From Thermoprotei archaeon (GTDB lineage Archaea > Thermoproteota > Thermoprotei > Thermofilales > Thermofilaceae), in contig QMRZ01000001.1 of NCBI GenBank assembly GCA_003649495.1, forward strand, positions 1 to 35,666: a DNA stretch of 35,666 nucleotides. Direction: 5' to 3'. This document shows, one piece after another, positions 15,010 through 23,802 of this stretch. The notes below the pieces were generated by a model that saw only the letters and a list, made by a program, of their open reading frames with translations, was not told the DNA's origin and did no database searches. Position numbers and translations under genes: made by a program. The stretch's first letter is position 1; each line of letters begins with the position of its first letter.

Positions 15010-16148
15010 AGCTTCCACCTCTTCCAGACACCCTCCTCGAATACCCTCTCGGCCTCCTTCACTGCCTCCTTAAAGCTCTCTTCATCACCTCTGCTTAGAA
15101 GCTCCACCAGTGTCCGAACGAAGGAGTACAGCGAGGGATCCTTGAGTCTTTCTCTCAAGAGGTCGTCGATGGATAAGCTCTCGATGGTCTCCACAGTCTC
15201 GCTCTCACCTTCTTCGATAAGGTGAATACGCACGTGTAGCGAGTAACTGGCCAGCGCTCTGGCGAGGAGCTTCTCGACACGCCCCCTCTCCACTCCGCTC
15301 CCCCTTACTTTGAGGTGTACTAATGGCTTTCTGCCGCTAAGCCTCCTCACCTCAGCTAGTATGTGAGCTCTCTGCCTCTCAAGATCCTCATACCTAACCT
15401 CGTACACCAGCTGAGGCCTCACCGACTCGAGCTTAATGAAGTGGAGTATGGGCTCATCCCCGGATAGATCGACTATGTAAAAGCCCCTCTCACTGCTCCT
15501 AATTACCTCTTGGACGTCAAGGTACTCTATTGAGCCAGGATAAGCCACGACCAGCCCCTCACGCTTAATGACGTAGGGATGGTGGAGGTGGCCCATGGCG
15601 TAGTAGTGGAAGCCGCGCGGCAGCTCACTTAAGCTGAGTTCGCTTATCATGGGGTGGGCCTCTCTGAGCGCCTGGTGCAGGAGTAAGATCCTCTTCCCAC
15701 TTCTCCTGGCGGCCTCAGCCTCGATCTTCGCTAACCGTCTCAGGAGGTCGCCCCTGAAGGTGGCTGGGATATATTCCAGCCCAGCTATGCAGAGCCCGTC
15801 TGCCTCTACGACGGGCTGGTTGCGGCTCAGCATCACGAGCCCTAGGTAGTCGAAGAGCACTAAGGGAGTTAACCCTCGCCTCCTAAGCATGTCGTGGCCG
15901 CCTGGGACGGCGTAGAACTTGACGCCAGCGCCATGCAGCTTCTTGAGTTCTTCCTGGAAGACCTTGAGTGCCCTTATTGGGGGCCGTGGGCTGTGAAACA
16001 CATCACCGCTGTGCAGCACAATTCTCACGTGTTCCTCAAGTATCCTGTCTACCGCCTCTCTGAAGCACTCGTATACGTCCAGCTCCCGTTCCTCAAGGCC
16101 GTACTGGGACGCCCCCAGGTGGGTATCGGCTAGGTGTGCGATTAGCAT
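15006..16148 (-). CDS. mre11: Mre11 nuclease
   Basis: A 380-aa calcineurin-type phosphoesterase, the nuclease subunit of the Mre11-Rad50 complex acting in end resection with HerA and NurA. Motifs: LADTH (D8, H10), SGDVFH (D49), LLHQ and GHLHHP (late His ligands). The third motif reads VPGGHD (81-86), with Gly84 in place of the Asn of the usual GNHD; the codon is GGC, not a one-base error from AAC. Start chosen at ATG 16148, since AAGGGTGG lies 5 nt upstream and MLIAHLADTHLG is the family N-terminus. GTG 16157 would overlap herA. The C-terminal half (about 220-380) is the capping and Rad50-binding region. Confidence 0.95.
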   Translation of the reverse strand: MLIAHLADTHLGASQYGLEERELDVYECFREAVDRILEEHVRIVLHSGDVFHSPRPPIRALKVFQEELKKLHGAGVKFYAVPGGHDMLRRRGLTPLVLFDYLGLVMLSRNQPVVEADGLCIAGLEYIPATFRGDLLRRLAKIEAEAARRSGKRILLLHQALREAHPMISELSLSELPRGFHYYAMGHLHHPYVIKREGLVVAYPGSIEYLDVQEVIRSSERGFYIVDLSGDEPILHFIKLESVRPQLVYEVRYEDLERQRAHILAEVRRLSGRKPLVHLKVRGSGVERGRVEKLLARALASYSLHVRIHLIEEGESETVETIESLSIDDLLRERLKDPSLYSFVRTLVELLSRGDEESFKEAVKEAERVFEEGVWKRWKL

Positions 16149-16150
16149 GG

Positions 16151-17650
16151 TTACCACCCTTCTCTCAAGTAGTCCAATTCTGGCTCTGGGTTTAGCGCCT
16201 TAGCCCACTCCGCGAGCACATCCAGGTCTTCGCCGAGCCTCCTTCCCCTGAATCTGTCTATCTTAACGAGGGCGGGCACCTTGATCATGGGGCCTATGAC
16301 TACGGCCTCTCCCACGTTGAGTGATGAGAGCTGCTCGAGCAGGTCCTCGCTCAGGAGCTCACTGGCCTGCTGCACATACCTCTGATCGCTGGGCTCCACC
16401 AGGCGGAGGATTATCATGTTGTTGGCTTGGGATAGTGCGTCGGAGTCTAAGGCCTTAGGCCTCTGGCTGACTAGGCACAGCCCTATCCCGAACTTGCGCC
16501 CTTCCCTAGCTATCCTCCCTATCCAGTACTTGGAGAGGGTGTCCCTCCCCCGCGGGGCCAGTATGTGTGCTTCCTCAAGCACCGTGAGCAGGGGGTAGGG
16601 CAAGCCCCCGCCACCCTGGAAGTAGCGCTTCCTAGCCTCCAGCACGCTGCGCAGAGTGTGGCTGACTACCACGTCAGCCATCTCCTCGTCTAGGCGCCCC
16701 AGGTCAATGACGTTCACGGCCCCAACCCTGATCTGGCTGGTGATGGGCGGGGCCAGGGGATCGAGGAGCTCTGAGTACCTCTCCTCAAACGCTTCCATCT
16801 TGTTAAGTACTGCCATTACACTCTCCCTATCCCTCTTGGGTCTTCGCCCCTCTCCCATCTCCTCGAGCATTTCCTCCAGCTTCCTTCTGATGTAGTACAG
16901 GAACTTCTCAGGCGGTATGGCGGAGCTGTAGACCTTATTTCTGGCTTCCCTAAGTGCCTCCCTGAAATATCTCTCCTGGACGTAGGCCTTAGCATCTATG
17001 TTTAACAGCTTGAGTAGCTCAGAGGCATGCATGTACACTGGGTTAAGCTTAGCTGCTACCTGGTTCAGCTTGACTGAGAACTCAGCGGAGGAATACTCGG
17101 AGTGCATGTCGAATATGAGGACGCAGCCTCCCCTCTCAACTATCCTCTCAGCTATCACCGCTACCGTGTTAGACTTGCCAGCGCCCGTGACGGCTAGAAT
17201 CGCCAGGTGCCTGGATACCAGTCTATTGACATCGACGTAGACTGGGATATTGGGCTCTGAGAGGAGGACGCCTATCCTTATCCCCCTGCCGTCATCACCA
17301 AATATCCTGGATAACACCTCCTGGTCGGCTCGGAGGAGCTCAGTGCCCGGGGGCGGAGGGGTACGGGGTAGCTCGAGGGTTTCTACATCCCCCACTATCT
17401 TGACCTCTCCCTTGAGGTAGCTCGTGGAGCTCCTATCCAGCTCCCTAAGCCTCTCAACGATTAGGGGGTCGTGTACGTCCTCTGTTAGCGACACGCTACC
17501 CCTAACTAGCGCCTTGACGAGCCCGAGTACTCGCCGCCCGTCGTACTCTAGTACCACGTATTGCCCCACCCTAGGGGTAGCCTTAGAGATGAAGGTGGCG
17601 CGTGTTATCGTGGCCTCTCCTATTGTGTAGCCTATCACCTCCCGCCCCAT
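16151..17650 (-). CDS. herA: HerA bipolar DNA helicase/translocase
   Basis: A 499-aa FtsK-HerA family hexameric ATPase that drives DNA into the NurA nuclease during end resection. The N-terminal HAS barrel (about 5-70) precedes the ATPase: Walker A AVTGAGKS (153-160), LIFDMHSEY (178-186), a Walker B type block LLTVLEEAH, and sensor-like GLCLVSQRP. ATG 17650 overlaps the end of nurA by 16 nt. Its stop is followed 2 nt later by the mre11 ATG. Gene order nurA-herA-mre11-rad50 in one transcript matches their joint action. Confidence 0.96.
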   Translation of the reverse strand: MGREVIGYTIGEATITRATFISKATPRVGQYVVLEYDGRRVLGLVKALVRGSVSLTEDVHDPLIVERLRELDRSSTSYLKGEVKIVGDVETLELPRTPPPPGTELLRADQEVLSRIFGDDGRGIRIGVLLSEPNIPVYVDVNRLVSRHLAILAVTGAGKSNTVAVIAERIVERGGCVLIFDMHSEYSSAEFSVKLNQVAAKLNPVYMHASELLKLLNIDAKAYVQERYFREALREARNKVYSSAIPPEKFLYYIRRKLEEMLEEMGEGRRPKRDRESVMAVLNKMEAFEERYSELLDPLAPPITSQIRVGAVNVIDLGRLDEEMADVVVSHTLRSVLEARKRYFQGGGGLPYPLLTVLEEAHILAPRGRDTLSKYWIGRIAREGRKFGIGLCLVSQRPKALDSDALSQANNMIILRLVEPSDQRYVQQASELLSEDLLEQLSSLNVGEAVVIGPMIKVPALVKIDRFRGRRLGEDLDVLAEWAKALNPEPELDYLREGW

Positions 17651-18690
17651 GCCTCCAGCACCTCTCTCCCAGTTCTCATGCCGTAGAGGCCCAGTATTCT
17701 GGCAAGGCTCTCCATGTCCCTATTGCTTATCACGACATCCCTATGGGCCTTGGCCATGAAGTAGGGGTAGCCTCCGACGCTGTACCTCGATAAGCATTTC
17801 AGGATTGACGGTAGGTCTTCTTTCCTCGTGGTCTCAAGCCTAAGCACGGGCCCTCCCCTCTCCAGCCTCACGTATGCCACAGTCAACTTCAGCCCCCGGA
17901 AGAACTCCCAGTAAGCGGGGAGGCTCCCCTTCAACCTAGCGAGGGCAACTTCCCCTCCGGGCGCATAGCCAGGACCTCGCGTATAATGCTCATAGAGCGC
18001 GACGTCAGGCAGGCCGCCCGCAAGCCCGTGTGCCTCGGACTGCTTAGCTATCGCCGCCACCTCTCCCTCCTGCTCCCTGAGCACCTCGTACATCAGGGTG
18101 AGGTACTCCAAGTACTCCACAGCCAATGCCTCCTCCCTCACTTCTCTTCTCTCCTCCACCATCTCCTCTACGATCTCCTTTGAAGCCACGCATAGCTCCC
18201 CTCTCTTAACGCTATCCAGAATGCGCTCATGTGCGCTTGTATCAAGGTACTTGATGTGGGCAGCGCCACCGTACTTCCACGGGCGTACTAGCATGCTGAT
18301 GAGAGAGCCGTCTAGTACAACTACACAACCCTTAAGGTCTCTCAGGGCCTTAAGCGCGAGCCGTAGCTCAAGAATGCTCATGTAGAGTCTAATTCGCTCC
18401 TCGGGCAACCAGTACGGAATTAATATGTCCACATCAGCGGCTCTTCTACACACCTCTACCCTGCCGTGCCTAGCTAGGACGCTCTCAGCGGCAACCGCAT
18501 ACAGCGCGTAGCCCCTATACAGTATCATGTTTCGGCTGCCATCTACGCCTACGAAAAGATAATCATTGTTGTCCACATCGTTGAATGAATGCCACGTTAT
18601 CCCCGGTGGTGACCTGTCTCTCAGCCTCCTCATCTTAGCTAGCAGCTCCTCCCTTCTCCTCAGCGCTGTGTCGACAACCTCAACCAACAT
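17635..18690 (-). CDS. nurA: NurA 5'-3' nuclease
   Basis: A 351-aa RNase H-like nuclease and partner of HerA in resection. Active-site blocks visible: VGVDGSRN with D50, E108 in ILELRLAL, VVLDGS with D127, and a later SKEIVEE segment. The length fits archaeal NurA. ATG 18690 lies just downstream of a TATA box (18714-18723), so the message is probably leaderless and this is the operon's first gene. The two internal acidic patches and the C-terminal MGRE overlap with herA make the boundary firm. Confidence 0.92.
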   Translation of the reverse strand: MLVEVVDTALRRREELLAKMRRLRDRSPPGITWHSFNDVDNNDYLFVGVDGSRNMILYRGYALYAVAAESVLARHGRVEVCRRAADVDILIPYWLPEERIRLYMSILELRLALKALRDLKGCVVVLDGSLISMLVRPWKYGGAAHIKYLDTSAHERILDSVKRGELCVASKEIVEEMVEERREVREEALAVEYLEYLTLMYEVLREQEGEVAAIAKQSEAHGLAGGLPDVALYEHYTRGPGYAPGGEVALARLKGSLPAYWEFFRGLKLTVAYVRLERGGPVLRLETTRKEDLPSILKCLSRYSVGGYPYFMAKAHRDVVISNRDMESLARILGLYGMRTGREVLEAWGGR

Positions 18691-18713
18691 CCTAAGGGAT
18701 TGGGGGCTTCCAT

Positions 18714-18723
18714 GATTTTACTG
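18714..18723 (-). promoter_or_regulatory. Promoter of the nurA-herA-mre11-rad50 operon
   Basis: The minus strand reads CAGTAAAATC, centred about 28 nt before the nurA ATG. No other TATA box was noticed inside the operon, where genes overlap or are 2 nt apart. Confidence 0.6.
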
Positions 18724-18757
18724 AAACGCTGAGAGCTCAGTGAAAGTTAAGGAGCAA

Positions 18758-19621
18758 TTAAGCGCTAGAGCGCGGGCCGTCGCCCTCTAGCCCTAGCTCC
18801 TCAGCGAGCCCCAATTTCCTCGCAGCTTCCTCTATCGCCCTCTGCCTCTCCTTCAATGCCATGGCTTTGCTAGCCTCGTAGTCCTCCTTCAGAGCCTCCA
18901 GCAGCTCCCTCCGCACTTGCTCTGGTGCACCCTCGAGTATCTCCTTCGCCCTCTCCACCTTACCCTCGTGTATCAGGTCTAGGAAGAAGTTCTTCAGAGG
19001 CGCTGTCCTTATCCTATCCCCCTCGAGTATCAGGACAAAGCCAGTCTCGTAGTCTACCTCCACTTTAACCACTCTCTCTCGCCGCTTTTTCAGCTCCTCG
19101 AGTGCATCTCTCGAGATCACTTTCTCCAGGCCATACACCGATGCAGCCTTCTCGACTTTCTCTAAGGCCTTCCTGCCCATGCTATATATTTCAACCAAGT
19201 CGCTTAACTTGAGGGGGAGCTCATATGTTCTGCCCCCAACTACTATAGTGGCCTTAAGGCCCTTCACGTTATCTGTCGGCATCCTCACATCTAGGAAGCC
19301 GTCGAAGGTGAAGATGGGCACGACCTCGCTCACCCCATCCGGAAAGACTATTTTTGCCCCCTCATCCCATAGCCGCGCGCTAGCTTCGCCGAGTATGAGG
19401 TGGCGCCCGCTCTCGAAGACTGGCGCGTTTACTTGGGGTGCTAGTAGCTCAGCTACTCCCTCGACACTCCCCTCCACCTCGTAAACCCTAAACTTCACCC
19501 ATCCCCTCCCAGTCTTTATCTCTATAGTGCCGATGACCTTTTTAGGAAAGAGGCCCGCACCCCTTATAGCTTCTCTGGCCTCCTCCTCACTGACCTCCTC
19601 AGCTACGCCTATCCACGGCAT
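18758..19621 (-). CDS. Unknown 287-aa protein upstream of nurA
   Basis: Not recognised. The N-terminal two thirds (about 1-150) looks beta-rich, with blocks such as RGWVKFRVYEVEG and YELPLKLSDLVE. It is followed by helices (GRKALEKVEKAASVYG), a short beta unit (VKVEVDYETGFVLIL) and a charged helical C-terminus (about 225-280) rich in Glu, Arg and Lys. There are no Cys or His clusters, no P-loop and no membrane segment. ATG 19621 sits about 27 nt from a TATA box at 19645-19657. It ends 67 bp before the nurA start on the same strand; nurA has its own promoter, so any functional link to end resection is only positional. Confidence 0.6.
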   Translation of the reverse strand: MPWIGVAEEVSEEEAREAIRGAGLFPKKVIGTIEIKTGRGWVKFRVYEVEGSVEGVAELLAPQVNAPVFESGRHLILGEASARLWDEGAKIVFPDGVSEVVPIFTFDGFLDVRMPTDNVKGLKATIVVGGRTYELPLKLSDLVEIYSMGRKALEKVEKAASVYGLEKVISRDALEELKKRRERVVKVEVDYETGFVLILEGDRIRTAPLKNFFLDLIHEGKVERAKEILEGAPEQVRRELLEALKEDYEASKAMALKERQRAIEEAARKLGLAEELGLEGDGPRSSA

Positions 19622-19644
19622 GCCTCGTCCACATGGGCGGCCTC

Positions 19645-19657
19645 GCTTACTTAAGCG
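19645..19657 (-). promoter_or_regulatory. TATA box for the 287-aa gene
   Basis: The minus strand reads CGCTTAAGTAAGC, with a transcription start expected near 19625, making the ATG at 19621 nearly leaderless. Confidence 0.55.
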
Positions 19658-19859
19658 TGACTGAGGAGCAACTTACGCGCAGAGCGGTTTCATAAACCAT
19701 AGCTTAGCTACTCTAAGGATCTCACTGGATGCGTAACACGTGAAACATGTCATGCCCTTTAAGCTCCATATACTTGCTAACCTCTTTCCCTAGCTCTAGC
19801 AAACACGTGCAAGCAGGCTAAGAAATCAATGCTTTTGAGTAAGTCGTAGGGTATCTCAA

Positions 19860-20945
19860 GTGGGCGGCTTAATGGAGTTGAAGGAGGTTACGAGGTGGAA
19901 GACGGTCAGAGAGTCTCCCCTCTACGATAAGGTGGGTAGGGGGAAGGTTAGGTGTAGGGTATGCGAGAGGAGGTGTGTACTGGGGGAGGGGGAGAGGGGC
20001 TTCTGTAAGACTAGGGTGAACCTAGGGGGCCGCCTGTACACCCTCGTCTACGGCGATCTCTCAGCGCTTGAGTCTAGGCCCATAGAGATAAAGCCCTTCT
20101 TCCACTTCTGGCCCGGCTCTACGGCGCTGACATTCAGCACGTGGAGCTGCAACTTCACATGCCCTTGGTGCCAGAACTGGCACTTGTCCAGGGCAGAGCC
20201 GGACCCCGCTAAGGCGAACTATGTGCCTCCTGACCGGGTGGTAGAGATTGCGGCGGAGAGGGATGAGGGGGTGTGCGTATCTTTTAACGAGCCCCTAATG
20301 CTGTTCGAGTACAGCTTAGACGTATTCAAGCTCGCCAGGTCGAAGGGGCTGTACTGTACATACGTGAGCAACGGGTACATGACGCTAGATGCTCTAAAGA
20401 TGCTTCATGAGGCTGGCCTAGATGGTCTGAAGGTGGATGTTAAGGGGGGCAGGGAGGAATACCTCAGGTACAATAGGGCGAACGTAGATGTTGTGTGGAG
20501 GAATGCGAGGGAGGCTATGAGGATGGGCATGCACGTAGAGGTGGTGTACCTAGTGGTGACGGGGGCTACTGATGGTGAGGACACTATAATCGACTGCATC
20601 GAGAGACACCTCAAGGAGCTGGGCCCTGATGTTCCCTTGCACTTCACTCGATACTTCCCCGCGTTCGAGTACCATGAGCCGCCAACTCCTGTGGAGAAGC
20701 TTGAGTGGGCCTATGAGCAGGCCAGGAGAATGGGGGTTAGGTTCCCCTATATAGGGAATGTGCCTGGGCACCGTTACGAGAATACTTATTGCCCTGAGTG
20801 TGGTGAGCTCCTAATACGGCGCTACGGCCCTTACGTGCTGAGGTATAAGATGAAGGGAAATAAGTGTCCTAAATGCGGCACGGAAATACCCATTAGGGGG
20901 AGGTATGTCAGAAAGGGCTTCTTTGGACTGCTTAGCCGCCTCTAA
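19860..20945 (+). CDS. AmmeMemoRadiSam-type radical SAM enzyme
   Basis: A 361-aa radical SAM protein of the pyruvate-formate-lyase-activase-like branch known as the AmmeMemoRadiSam radical SAM enzyme. The radical SAM cluster motif is C97-x3-C101-x2-C104 (CNFTCPWC), followed by QNW. An N-terminal block with C32, C35, C39 and C49 (CRVCERRCVLGEGERGFC) is typical of the family. The C-terminus adds a zinc ribbon (C311, C314, C336, C339). Family members are usually found with AMMECR1 and Memo proteins, which are absent here. The substrate is unknown. Start GTG 19860 is uncertain; ATG 19872 is an alternative, and a weak TATA-like GCTTTTGAG at about 19829 fits either. Confidence 0.82.
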   Translation: MGGLMELKEVTRWKTVRESPLYDKVGRGKVRCRVCERRCVLGEGERGFCKTRVNLGGRLYTLVYGDLSALESRPIEIKPFFHFWPGSTALTFSTWSCNFTCPWCQNWHLSRAEPDPAKANYVPPDRVVEIAAERDEGVCVSFNEPLMLFEYSLDVFKLARSKGLYCTYVSNGYMTLDALKMLHEAGLDGLKVDVKGGREEYLRYNRANVDVVWRNAREAMRMGMHVEVVYLVVTGATDGEDTIIDCIERHLKELGPDVPLHFTRYFPAFEYHEPPTPVEKLEWAYEQARRMGVRFPYIGNVPGHRYENTYCPECGELLIRRYGPYVLRYKMKGNKCPKCGTEIPIRGRYVRKGFFGLLSRL

Positions 20946-20951
20946 GCCAGG

Positions 20952-21455
20952 CTACATCATCATACTCAGGTAGAGCCGACTCTTCGAGTCGAGCTTCTCT
21001 GGGTCCTCGACCATGTAAACGCGGCCGTCGGCGTCTCTTATTAGGAGCCTCCCATCCCTTAGCAGGCGTATGCACCTGCTCCAAGTGTAGAAGGTGACTG
21101 GCCCCTTATCCGTCACTACCCTCCACTCGTACTTGCCCTTGGCGCTGCGCACACCTAGTATCTTCTTAACCCTAGGCATGAAGTATATGATCCTTAGCAC
21201 TCTCTCGAGGAGTTCCCGAGACCTCGGGTCAAGCTTCCTGTAGTCTCTGAGCATTCCTAGCTCCTCCTCATCCCTGTAAAATATCACTATTTCAGGGTAT
21301 GAGTAGGGGAAGGGGCGCCTCGGCCGCACTCCACAGTACACTCGCCCCTCTATCTCTACGTCCACCTCATCTAGCCTGGCCTCTAACACGCGGACATGCC
21401 TGGGATCGAGCATCTTAAGCTCCCTTAGGATATTATCAGCGTGCATACCCCTCAC
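20952..21455 (-). CDS. DUF1854 protein, ABC exporter partner
   Basis: A 167-aa DUF1854-type protein. Recognisable blocks: RPRRPFPYSYPEIVIF, LDPRSRELLERVLR, a central PRVKKILGV, VVTDKGPVTFYTW, and the end LLIRDADGRVYMVEDPEKLDSKSR. DUF1854 genes typically sit beside an ABC exporter, as here, where the gene overlaps the exporter by 20 nt. An ATG at 21446 with GAGGGG just before it is a likely alternative to GTG 21455. It has no membrane segment, so it probably acts as a cytoplasmic accessory. The role of the family is not established. Confidence 0.75.
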   Translation of the reverse strand: MRGMHADNILRELKMLDPRHVRVLEARLDEVDVEIEGRVYCGVRPRRPFPYSYPEIVIFYRDEEELGMLRDYRKLDPRSRELLERVLRIIYFMPRVKKILGVRSAKGKYEWRVVTDKGPVTFYTWSRCIRLLRDGRLLIRDADGRVYMVEDPEKLDSKSRLYLSMMM

Positions 21456-23643
21456 TCACCGCGGCGGCACTCATCCTGGTGAGTCCCTTGAGCTGAGCTT
21501 CCCAGAGCTTCTTATACAGACCGCCGCGTCTGAGCAGCTCCTCGTGGGCCCCCTCCTCCACGATCTTCCCCTCATCCATCACGACGACTCTGTCGACAAA
21601 CCTTAACGTGGATAGCCTGTGGGCTATTATTATCGTGGTCCTCCCCTTCGTGAGGCGCTCAAGCTCTTCCGTTACCTCCTCCTCAGTCAGCGCGTCAAGG
21701 GCGGCGGTTGGCTCGTCTAGTATGAGTATCTTCGGGTTCTTTAGTAGGGCTGCTGCTAGGGCTACTCTAGCTCTCTCACCTCCAGACAGCCTGGAACCTC
21801 TCGAGCCCACCTCAGTATCATAAGCCTCAGGCAGCCTCATGATGAAGCTGTGAGCCCTCGCGGCTTTAGCGGCCGCTATTACCTCCTCAGGGCTAGCATC
21901 CTCCCTGCCGAGCATTATGTTCTCAGCTATGGTGGTGTCCAGCAATATCGGGTTCTGGAGCACAATAGCCACCTGCCTTTTCAGAGAAGAACTCTTAATC
22001 TCCCTAACGTCCACGCCATCATACCTGATTGTGCCGACCTGAGGCTCGTATAGGTGCAACAGCAACTTGACCAGCGTCGTCTTACCGGATCCGCTGGGGC
22101 CCACGAGGCCTATCCGCTCCCCAGCCCTTATCCTCAGGTTCACTCCCTTAAGCGCGTAGTGAACCCCGTCATACGTAAACCACAGGTTCTCGCACTCCAC
22201 CTCCCCTCCCAGCTCCAAGTCCCTGGCGTGTGGCCGCTCCTCAACCTCAGGCTCCAGATCTAACACCTCGAATATCCTGTTAGCAGCTACGGCGGCGCGC
22301 TGCAGGCTCTTGACATTCTCGAGCAGGCTGAACACTGGTGTGTAGAACATCCACATGTAGCTGGTGAAAGCCATGAGGGAGCCGAGGCTCATGGCACCGC
22401 TAAGCACCTGGAGCCCGCCCATCCACCAGACCAGGATGTTGCTGGCTGTGAAGGCGAGGCCGACGGCTGGCCATATCTCCTGCTCAAACTTGAAAACGTC
22501 CATCTGTGCTCTCTCGTACTCCTCAAGGCTCTCGGAGAACTTCTCTCTGAACGTGGGCTCCTTGCCGAAGCTCTTGACTAATATGGCGGCATTGATGGCG
22601 TCTGACACTATCGACACTATTCTCGACCATCTCCTCCAAAGCCTGTGGTAATACCTGGCAGCGAGCCTCCTGTAAATCGCGCTACCCAGGATCGCGATGG
22701 GGATGGGGAGCAGGGCTATGGCGGTCAGCCAGGGGTTCAAGGTTACAAGCGTAGCGCCTATGAAGGCTATCATGGCGGCGTTTATGAAGATCATGTTAAA
22801 CGACCCAGTCATGAACCACTGTATTCTATTGACATCGTCTATTACCCTCGAGAACAGGCTGCCGCTCGTGAACCTGTCGTAATGTGAGAGGGACAGCTCC
22901 TGGAGCTTAGAGAAGACCTTGTACCTGAGCCTATTGGCCACAGCCACGTTCAGCTTGGTGCTCAAGTAGCCATTGAGGGTTCCCAGGGCTGTGTTAACTA
23001 GGTTCACCGCGAGGAGGCTGAGCGCTATCTGGGCGAGCTTCTCGACGTGAGCACGAGTCGTCAACACCTCATCAACTAGTATTTTCATCAGGTAGGGTGG
23101 GATCAGGTTTACGAGCCGCATGGCCACCGCCACGACTATGGTCGCGGCGAGCAGCGGCGCTATGGGCTTCAGGAGCCCTAACAGCCTTAACAGCACAGCC
23201 TTCGAACTCTTCCTCTCAGCCTCTGCCTTAACCCTCTTCAAGAGTTGACGCTTGAGGAGGCTGTAGGGGATCTTCCCGACTACTAAGTTGTTTATGAGGC
23301 TAACCAGATTCTCGAATGCCTTCAGCCTAGCCTTAGTGAATACCACGACGCTCTTAGGCCCCTCATCAGTGTCCAGAGCCATTACGCAGGTGTTGATGTA
23401 GCTACGGAGCGAGGCCATCGTGATCTTAGAGAGGGGGACTTCATACTCCAGCCTTTCATTTAAGACTAGTAGCCTTTTATTCGTCAGAACAACGTGCTTC
23501 TCGCCGTACTCATCGCCTACTAGGTCGGACCGGGCTACCGCTACTACCTCCTCGCCCTCCTCCAGTAGCTCCCTGAGGGGGGGTGGAAGCTCGCCACTGG
23601 AGGGGTATAGCTTAATGCCGTCATCATCCTCGTCACCACCCAT
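21436..23643 (-). CDS. ABC exporter with N-terminal PH-like domain
   Basis: A half-transporter of type IV exporter architecture (735 aa from ATG 23643). An acidic N-tip (GDEDDD) is followed by a PH-like/GRAM-type domain (about 15-115, with VVLTNKRLLVLNERLEYEVPLSKI). A six-helix membrane domain follows (about 150-450), then a nucleotide-binding domain with Walker A GPSGSGKTT (515-523), signature LSGGE (619-623), Walker B LDE (D643, E644) and H-loop His675. A frame extends 25 codons upstream to GTG 23718, but a TATA box at 23680-23693 lies inside that extension and GGGGGGTGGG precedes the ATG. It overlaps the DUF1854 gene. Substrate unknown. Confidence 0.85.
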   Translation of the reverse strand: MGGDEDDDGIKLYPSSGELPPPLRELLEEGEEVVAVARSDLVGDEYGEKHVVLTNKRLLVLNERLEYEVPLSKITMASLRSYINTCVMALDTDEGPKSVVVFTKARLKAFENLVSLINNLVVGKIPYSLLKRQLLKRVKAEAERKSSKAVLLRLLGLLKPIAPLLAATIVVAVAMRLVNLIPPYLMKILVDEVLTTRAHVEKLAQIALSLLAVNLVNTALGTLNGYLSTKLNVAVANRLRYKVFSKLQELSLSHYDRFTSGSLFSRVIDDVNRIQWFMTGSFNMIFINAAMIAFIGATLVTLNPWLTAIALLPIPIAILGSAIYRRLAARYYHRLWRRWSRIVSIVSDAINAAILVKSFGKEPTFREKFSESLEEYERAQMDVFKFEQEIWPAVGLAFTASNILVWWMGGLQVLSGAMSLGSLMAFTSYMWMFYTPVFSLLENVKSLQRAAVAANRIFEVLDLEPEVEERPHARDLELGGEVECENLWFTYDGVHYALKGVNLRIRAGERIGLVGPSGSGKTTLVKLLLHLYEPQVGTIRYDGVDVREIKSSSLKRQVAIVLQNPILLDTTIAENIMLGREDASPEEVIAAAKAARAHSFIMRLPEAYDTEVGSRGSRLSGGERARVALAAALLKNPKILILDEPTAALDALTEEEVTEELERLTKGRTTIIIAHRLSTLRFVDRVVVMDEGKIVEEGAHEELLRRGGLYKKLWEAQLKGLTRMSAAAVSEGYAR

Positions 23644-23679
23644 ACCCACCCCCCGGGTGTCGGGGACTGTGAGGCTCCT

Positions 23680-23693
23680 CCTATTTAAAGCTT
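23680..23693 (-). promoter_or_regulatory. TATA box of the ABC-DUF1854 operon
   Basis: The minus strand reads AAGCTTTAAATAGG, predicting a start near 23660 and a 17-nt leader with GGGGGGTGGG before the ATG. Another TATA-like word, CCTTTAAGTGG (about 23715-23725), lies further upstream. Confidence 0.55.
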
Positions 23694-23802
23694 CCGTGCG
23701 AGTTAGAGCGGTAGCCACTTAAAGGCGCGTGCGTAAGTATGCTGGCCGATGAAGAGCCATTGCAGCGCGGAGTGAGTGAAGAAAAGGTTTCCGGCCTGAG
23801 GC

